Positions 57,382 through 64,000 of a DNA stretch of 64,000 nucleotides are shown piece after piece; the first letter of the stretch is position 1, and each line of letters begins with the position of its first letter. The stretch is taken from the NCBI GenBank assembly GCA_963693305.1, contig OY855908.1:30299305-30363304 (forward strand), in the 5' to 3' direction. The translations under genes and the position numbers were made by a program. Under the pieces are notes generated by a model. That model was not told the DNA's origin. It ran no database searches and saw only the letters and a list, made by a program, of their open reading frames with translations. This DNA is from Meandrina meandrites (taxonomy: Eukaryota > Cnidaria > Anthozoa > Scleractinia > Meandrinidae).

Positions 57382-59065
57382 CTTACAATACAGTCATGCT
57401 TTGTAAGCATTGCCTTGTAAGATGTTACAAGGCATTCTCTGTAATACATCATAAGACATGCTTTGTAAGGCTGTGTGAATACGTGCTTTTAAGACCTTTC
57501 AAGGCATGCTCTGTAATCCTTTATAAAACATATTTTGTAAGACATAATTGATAAAACCTTACAAGACATGCTTTGTAAGACATTATAAGACATTCTCTTT
57601 ATAAGACTTAATAAGACGTTATACTTCGTGCTATGTAAGACCTTATAAGACACGCTTTGTAAGACATTATAAGACTTAACAAGACATGCTCTGAAAGGCA
57701 TTGTAAGACGCACTTTGTAAGACATTAAAAGACGTGCTTACACGACCTTGCAAGACATGCTCTGTAACGCATTTTAAGACGCGTTTTGTAAGACCTTACA
57801 AAACGTGCTTACACGACCTTACAAGACATGCTCTGTAACGCATTATAAGACGCGCGGATCTTTGTAAGACCTTACAAGACGTGCTTACACGACCTTACAT
57901 GACATGCTCTGTAAGGCATTATAAGACGCTCTTTGCAAGACGTAACAAGACATGCTCTGTAAGGCATTATAAGACGCGCTTTGTAAGACATTTTAAGATG
58001 TGCTTTGTAAGACATTTTAAGATTTGCTCTGTAAGACATTTTAAGACGTGCTTAAACGGCCTTACAAGACATGCTCTATAAGGCATTATAAGGCACAGAT
58101 GTGCTTTGTAAGACATTTTAAGACGTGCTTACACGGCCTTACAAGACATGCTCTATAAGGCATTATAAGGCACAGATGTGCTTTGTAAGACATTTTAAGA
58201 TGTGCTCTGTGAGACATTTTAAGACGTGCTTACACGGCCTTACAAGACATGCTCTATAAGGCATTATAAGGCACAGATGTGCTTTGTAAGGCATTTTAAG
58301 ATGTGCTCTGTAAGACATTTTGATACCTGCTTACACAACCTTACAAGACATGCTCTATAAGGCATTATAATTAAGACATGCTTTTTAAGATAAGACGTTT
58401 GTGCTGTGTTAGGCATTATAACTCGCGCTCTGTAATCTGACTTTAAAAGATTGCTTTGTAAGACGTGCTTACACGATACGGTCTGTAAGGCATTATATGG
58501 CGCGTGTGACATTTTAATAAGTGCTTTGTAAGACATTATAAGAGGCGCTTTGTAAGGCAAGACATTACAAGACATGGTGTGTAACGCATTATAATTCGCG
58601 CTTTGTAAGACATTTTAAGACGTGCTTACACTACCTTTCAAGACTTTCTTTGTAACGCATTATAACGCATTATAACGCGTGACATTTGAGGGTGTGCTTT
58701 GTAAGGCGTGCTTTTTAAGACATTTTAATACGGACTTGCAAGACACACTTTTTTACACATGCTTTTTAAGATATTTTATTACGTGCTTTGAGTTCAAGAC
58801 ATGCTTTTTGAGGCTTTTTAAGACGTTCTTTGTTAGATATTTTAAGACATGTTTTTAAGACTTTTCCAGACGTGCTTTGTAATACATATTGAGACGTGCT
58901 TTGTAACACCTTACAAAACACGCTGTTACTAGACATGCTATGTAAGACATTATAGGGGCATAAGACGTATATTGTAAGACCTTGCGAGATATGCTTTTTT
59001 ACTACGTTTTAAGACGTGCTTCGTAAGACATTATAAACGGACTCTGCAAGACCTTACGAGACCTT
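57382..59065. repeat. Satellite of ~24-bp units with higher-order structure
   Basis: About 1.7 kb of units of the type GCTTTGTAAGACATTTTAAG plus ACGT, with sub-types GCTCTGTAAGGCATTATAAG and GCTTACACGACCTTACAAG. Near 58068-58220 a three-unit block of 77 bp repeats in tandem. Units decay towards the right. By length there are about 70 units. Confidence 0.9.
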
Positions 59066-59779
59066 TTTACTCTCTTCCCCTGTACCACGTATCTAATTCC
59101 AAACATAGAAAGTATGTTAATGAGATTTTTCTGTTTTTTCTATTTTGCACGTGTGACATGGAATGTCTTCCTTCTCGCCATATATAAGCCAATTACGTTA
59201 TCAAAACCATAACTACACGCGAATATGATATTTTGTATTACAAATAAATCTTTCACAATTTTCTCTTTTTTAATATCTTTCAAGTGTTCTTTTAAGCTTC
59301 AATTAAGTTTACTTTACCTAAATTTGCTCGAATATTTACTTAGCAATTTACATCCTTATTTTGCTTAACTTACATCAACAACAACTATCTTGTTACTTAT
59401 ATTGTCTGTAGGATACTCCCGATACTTGCGTAACAGTCTACAACGTTACATTGGGAAACGTTACACTGACTATTTTCCCCAGTTATCTCAATACTTAGAA
59501 TTAATAAAAAATATCGTACTTCATTAAGTGTCCTACTTTTCAACCTATATCAAACAAAATTTCATGCTTTCAGTAACTATGTGAAAATGTATCCTAAAAA
59601 CTTAACCATAGTTGTCTTTGCATTATTATATTGGCTTGATTTTTACAAATCTAGGGTAATAACGTTCACAATGTTTATCTGGCGAAAATTCTAATTAAAA
59701 AAATTATAACGAGTAAAATCGTGTTTTACTTGTATTGATCAAGTTTGTTTGGCGAATAAATTGAAAAATGGCTATCTAT
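59066..59779. other. Region downstream of the RING/TRAF gene
   Basis: AT-rich. It probably includes the 3' UTR of the minus-strand gene that ends at 59780. No clear AATAAA was found on that strand close to the stop. Confidence 0.4.
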
Positions 59780-62121
59780 TTACACCGCAATGCCATACAT
59801 GTACCGAAACTTTTCTGGCTTGGCGACCTCGATTATTGCGGTAATTGACTTCACGGCGCTGTTTGGGCGGGGTAATATCTGGAAAGACACACACTCTCCT
59901 TCTTTCATCATCACTCTGGAGTTGTCCAGATATGCATGCCGTTCTCCATTTTGGAGCTCCACGATAAACCTATGCAAGGAGAATAATATGAACTTCGGTA
60001 AGTGTGGATATTCCCTATTATTATTAATAGGAAATTTTATGCAGCCAGTTTCAATTATCTCGGATGCAATCACGTACCAAAAATATAGATATTAACGTTT
60101 TTGAGCATCAGCTTCAGTGCATGACCCATTTTCAGTTGTCACGTTCTAGTAGCCCCTCCCTATAGCCTCTTGTCTATTAAGTGACCTAGGTATAAAATGA
60201 TGGTACAAAAGTAAGGAAGTGAGTCACCCAGAAGGAAGCAACTCGCTCCAATCAAGCTCTACTTTATTTTCACTTAGATGGCCCATAGTGTAACTTGCTT
60301 CCCAGCATGACTGATTTCATTCCATGTGATTAGTGCATCAACAGACGTACGTTATAACATGGTTACTGTAATTCAGTATGTGTCGCATTCAATTTTTCCA
60401 CTTTCGTTTTGATTCTTGTATTATTGACTTAGCGCAATTTTGTTTTTGGTCGGTTAGTTAACCCCTTTGGTTAGTGGTGAGTTATTGCGTAGCAATACAA
60501 ACTTTAAAATTTAAATATGTAAAGTACCTGGTGAAGGCTACAATTGGGTCCAGCCCTTGGTTGTACTCTAATAGCACCTTTTCTTTTCTCAGATGCAGCC
60601 TCCACCTTCTTGTCATCTTCTTAAACAATGCAGAACAAAGGTCTTGACTTCTGTTCGCACCGTCAGGGATGCTCCACATCATTGCTGTCCTCTCTTCTCC
60701 CCGTTTGGCCATCACCCCAACTCGACTCTGCAATAAATAGCATTTAAATGCATTGAATTTATAACCATACTTTAATAATAGCAGCCGAGTGAAGCAGTAT
60801 CTGTAATATCGTAGTAGATAAACATTTCCTTACCCGTTCTACTTCCCACATCATGGTTTCTTTTTCCCTTTGTAGAAGGGAAAAGTGGCGTTTCATATTG
60901 TCCTCAATATGTTGGTCGGTTTCTCTCATCCTTACTATTTTCCCGCATCCCTCAACATGACATCTTTTGGCCACTTGGCCACTTTCGTTCGTTCGTTCGT
61001 TCGTTCGTTCGTTCGTTCGTTCGTTCGTTCGTTCGTTCGTTCGTTCGTTCGTTCGTTCGTTCGTTCGTTCGTTCGTTCGTTCGTTCGTTCGTTCGTTCGT
61101 TCGTTCGTTCGTTCGTTCGTTCGTTCGTTCGTTCGTTCGTTCGTTCGTTCGTTCGTTCGTTCGTTCGTTCGTTCGTTCGTTCGTTCGTTCGTTCGTTCGT
61201 TCGTTCGTTCGTTCGTTCGTTCGTTCGTTCGTTCGTTCGTTCGTTCGTTCGTTCGTTCGTTCGTTCGTTCGTTCGTTCGTTCGTTCGTTCGTTCGTTCGT
61301 TCGTTCGTTCGTTCGTTCGTTCGTTCGTTCGTTCGTTCGTTCGTTCGTTCGTTCGTTCCTTCGTTCGTTCGTTCCTTCGTTCCTTCGTTCGTTCGTTCGT
61401 TCGTTCGTTCGTTCGTTCGTTCGTTCGTTCGTTCGTTCGTTCGTTCGTTCGTTCGTTCGTTCGTTCGTTCGTTCGTTCGTTCGTTCGTTCGTTCGTTCGT
61501 TCGTTCGTTCGTTCGTTCGTTCGTTCGTTCGTTCGTTCGTTCGTTCGTTCGTTCGTTCGTTCGTTCGTTCCTTCGTTCCTTCGTTCCTTCGTTCCTTCGT
61601 TCCTTCGTTCCTTCGTTCGTTCCTTCGTTCGTTCGTTCGTTCGTTCGTTCGTTCGTTCGTTCGTTCGTTCGTTCGTTCGTTCGTTCGTTCGTTCGTTCGT
61701 TCGTTCGTTCGTTCGTTCGTTCGTTCGTTCGTTCGTTCGTTCGTTCGTTCGTTCGTTCGTTCGTTCGTTCGTTCGTTCGTTCGTTCGTTCGTTCGTTCGT
61801 TCGTTCGTTCGTTCGTTCGTTCGTTCGTTCGTTCGTTCGTTCGTTCGTTCGTTCGTTCGTTCGTTCCTTCGTTCGTTCGTTCCTTCGTTCCTTCGTTCGT
61901 TCGTTCGTTCGTTCGTTCGTTCGTTCGTTCGTTCGTTCGTTCGTTCGTTCGTTCGTTCGTTCGTTCGTTCGTTCGTTCGTTCGTTCGTTCGTTCGTTCGT
62001 TCGTTCGTTCGTTCGTTCGTTCGTTCGTTCGTTCGTTCGTTCGTTCGTTCGTTCGTTCGTTCGTTCGTTCGTTCGTTCGTTCGTTCGTTCGTTCGTTCGT
62101 TCGTTCGTTCGTTCGTTCGTT

Positions 62122-62152
<31 letters not shown>

Positions 62153-62827
62153 TCGTTCGTTCGTTCGTTCGTTCGTTCGTTCGTTCATGCCAGAAAAGTA
62201 TTATTCTTGAACATACCTTTTAATTTGTCCTCCGCATTTTAAAGGACACGGTTCCTCCTTGAAGAGGCAAACTGTTGCAGAGTGTTGTTCCAAGTCCATT
62301 TGCTTTAAGCGAGTGCCACAGGCGCAAAAAATAAAGCGCTGCTCGCATTCTTCGTGACTGTGCTTTTGCTCGTCTGCTCTTTTGACCATCTCTTTGCAAA
62401 AGCGACAGGGAATCTCCACTTGATCGCATTGGCGAACATGGTCTTTACTGGCGTTCAGGTTAAAATTAACATTACACCAAATGCATTCGGCTTCCACTTC
62501 GGCCAATAAGTTTTTTGCCAGGAGATTCTGACAGTAGGATGTCACCGGATTCCGGCACTTACTGCATTGCGATCCTCTGCCCGGTTGTCGTTGGAGTTCC
62601 TCCACGCAGGATCCACAAAAACTGTGGCCACATGGAACTGCCATCTTGGGGTCCAATATTGGGTTTTCACTGTAATAAATACAATGAAGATATAACATTA
62701 GTCAAATGCTATGTTCATGGAGTATAATGCGCGTGAAGTCCACTTACCACACTTCGCACAAGAATTGCTTCACCGCTTTTTTGTCGAATCGAACATGATC
62801 GAATACCTGCTTCGATGGAGAATCCAT
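59780..62827 (-). CDS. RING and TRAF-type zinc-finger protein, 350 aa
   Basis: Probably a ubiquitin ligase of the TRAF-like kind (inference from domains). Five minus-strand exons join in frame (1053 nt): 62748-62827, 62217-62669, 60834-60963, 60528-60727, 59780-59969. The N-terminus is a C3HC4 RING: C24, C27, C40, H42, C45, C48, C62, C65, split by intron 1 inside C27. Repeated CysHis fingers of TRAF type follow (about residues 84-205; e.g. CRFC..HSHEEC, CACG..H, CHVEGC). Residues 237-335 match no domain with certainty; WSIPDG and FKKMTRRWRLHL faintly recall the start of a MATH/TRAF-C fold. No coiled coil is obvious. Intron 2 (60964-62216) is almost wholly a (TTCG)n array. No orthologue name can be given. 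Confidence 0.88.
60984..62186. repeat. (TTCG)n array, 1.2 kb, inside a coding-gene intron
   Basis: A nearly pure TTCG array with clusters of TTCC variants near 61356, 61568 and 61864. It makes up about 96% of intron 2 of the RING/TRAF gene and stops 20 bases from the exon 3 boundary. Confidence 0.97.
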
Positions 62828-62987
62828 TTGCGAGTGTCTCGAGATGAACAGATCTAAGCAAACTGTTTAACTAGCGTAAAGTCTAGGACACGATGCCACG
62901 TGTTTCAGCACCGCCGGGCGATTAATAGTTATGTGATATGTTATGGATAGTATTTCAAACGATTTCCTGCCGATCAAAAGCTGGTTT

Positions 62988-63672
62988 ACAATGGATCGTT
63001 TTCACTGTCACGCAATAAAAATATAAGTTGAAGAGGCATTCATTGAATGAGGTCAATAAAATAGGATATTATACAAAATAAGTTAAAAAGTCATCTCTCC
63101 AAGTTTTAGGTCTGTGCGTTATCCCAAACTTCAGATATTCGTCGAAATGTTTTGCACAAATTTACAGAGCCCAGTATGGATCCGCCATATTGGTGCACAT
63201 CTGTGGTGCACCAATATGGCGGCCGGAAAATACTGTAAACATCTGGAGCTTACTTTGGTCATCTAGGCCACTGATTATCTGTACTGGACAGACAAACATT
63301 TACATAAACACATTTCCTGCTACTTTAACTTCCCAAACGGCAAAAAATCGCAAGAGAAATGTATATTTTTTGACAAACACGATCGTAACTGTATGTCACG
63401 CACCGCCATAACTCTAGAATTCAAAGTGCGCTGGTTTCCAAACGAAAGACCCTATTGAGCTGAAAAGTTGCAAACAGATATAATTTTAGTACTTCTTATG
63501 CCTGATGCAGATGCAAACTTTGGTGTCTTTTTAGATTTGGATTTTAGGAATTTTGGATTTTTGGATTTTTTTTTTTTGGATTTTTGGGGTTTTTTTTGGG
63601 TTTTTTTTTGGATTTTTTTTTTTGGGATTTTTGGATTTTTTTTTGATGACGTCACGTGAAAACGATCCATTT
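62988..63672. mobile_element. ~685-bp inverted-repeat element
   Basis: Ends AATGGATCGTTTTCAC and GTGAAAACGATCCATT are exact reverse complements. CTGGTTT occurs directly outside both ends (62981-62987 and from about 63672). Inside are a hairpin of CCGCCATATTGGTGCA/TGCACCAATATGGCGG (63182-63223) and a T/G-rich low-complexity zone (about 63530-63650). It starts about 160 bp upstream of the RING/TRAF start codon. Confidence 0.75.
63530..63650 (+). repeat. T/G-rich low-complexity tract
   Basis: Irregular GGATTTTT and GGGTTTTTT runs. The open frames on both strands here are low-complexity artefacts. Confidence 0.85.
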
Positions 63673-64000
63673 CTGGTTTTAGATCCGGTCGTTTTACTGT
63701 CACGACACGAACAACCAAAGAGAAGACTTTTTTCCCATAAAATTCAAGAGTTTGGATGATAAAGGGGTGTGATAGATGTATAACTTGAACGATGGCGCTT
63801 TATGTCAGAACTGGCCGACCAGAACGGTATATGCGCGAACTCAATTACTGTCAATTTAGTCGATACATAAAAATGAGAAAAATTTCACCGCAGCCGGAGA
63901 AATCTAGCCTAAAGCAGGCAAGAAAAATCTCGATTTGGATAACACGGGTCGCATTGGATTGCTGAAAAATATCCAAAATAATGCCGAAAGTACGCTGAGA
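63673..64000. other. Right edge, nothing recognised
   Basis: No gene, repeat or RNA was recognised in this edge segment. Confidence 0.4.

Noticed and set aside
57028..58575. Open frames rich in HYIT or VRHYKT repeats
   Set aside because: They follow the pentamer and 24-bp tandem units and have no independent coding support.
60885..62223. Three very long open frames (about 417-441 codons) of FVRS or NERT repeats
   Set aside because: They are translations of a pure tetranucleotide array; all frames are open because a 4-bp unit without stops reads as a 4-residue repeat.
63452..63759. Lysine/proline-rich and phenylalanine-rich frames near the right edge
   Set aside because: They are low-complexity translations of the T/G-rich tract.

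Overview
The window is eukaryotic, from an intron-rich, AT-rich invertebrate animal genome. The gene families, the largely ancestral-looking exon structure and the repeat load suggest an anthozoan cnidarian (stony coral or sea anemone). That placement is an inference, because no species-specific marker was read.

Five protein-coding genes can be reconstructed exon by exon from reading frame, splice sites and family motifs. (1) 121-15202, plus strand: a chimaerin (SH2, C1, RhoGAP), 13 exons and 426 codons; the N-terminal exon or exons lie off the left edge. (2) 19633-21189, minus: a 103-aa HIG1-domain mitochondrial protein in two exons. (3) 32337-50012, plus: a complete PDE11A-type dual cyclic-nucleotide phosphodiesterase, 22 exons and 935 aa, with two GAF domains and an intact catalytic site. 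(4) 55408-56475, minus: an intronless 355-aa class A GPCR. (5) 59780-62827, minus: a 350-aa RING plus TRAF-zinc-finger protein in five exons, with an unrecognised, possibly MATH-like C-terminus.

Layout: 0-16 kb chimaerin and its 3' UTR; 16-19 kb repeats; 19-21.8 kb the HIG1 gene and a CRE-containing upstream region; 21.8-32.3 kb intergenic DNA dominated by transposon remnants; 32.3-50 kb PDE11A; 50-55 kb unassigned; 55.4-56.5 kb GPCR; 56.9-59.1 kb a pentamer array followed by a 24-bp-unit satellite; 59.8-62.8 kb the RING/TRAF gene, one intron of which is almost entirely a 1.2-kb (TTCG)n array; 63-63.7 kb an inverted-repeat element.

Much of the rest is short non-autonomous mobile DNA whose ends can be defined: inverted-repeat elements with readable target-site duplications, tRNA-derived SINEs (one nested in another), and two hammerhead-ribozyme-like hairpins of the type known from Penelope-like elements. 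One of these hairpins lies directly on the PDE11A exon 18 splice donor and has duplicated it. The genes do not form an operon. Chimaerin (Rac-GAP, diacylglycerol-responsive) and PDE11A (cAMP/cGMP breakdown) are both signalling proteins, and their human counterparts CHN1 and PDE11A also lie close together on chromosome 2q31, so this linkage may be ancient.
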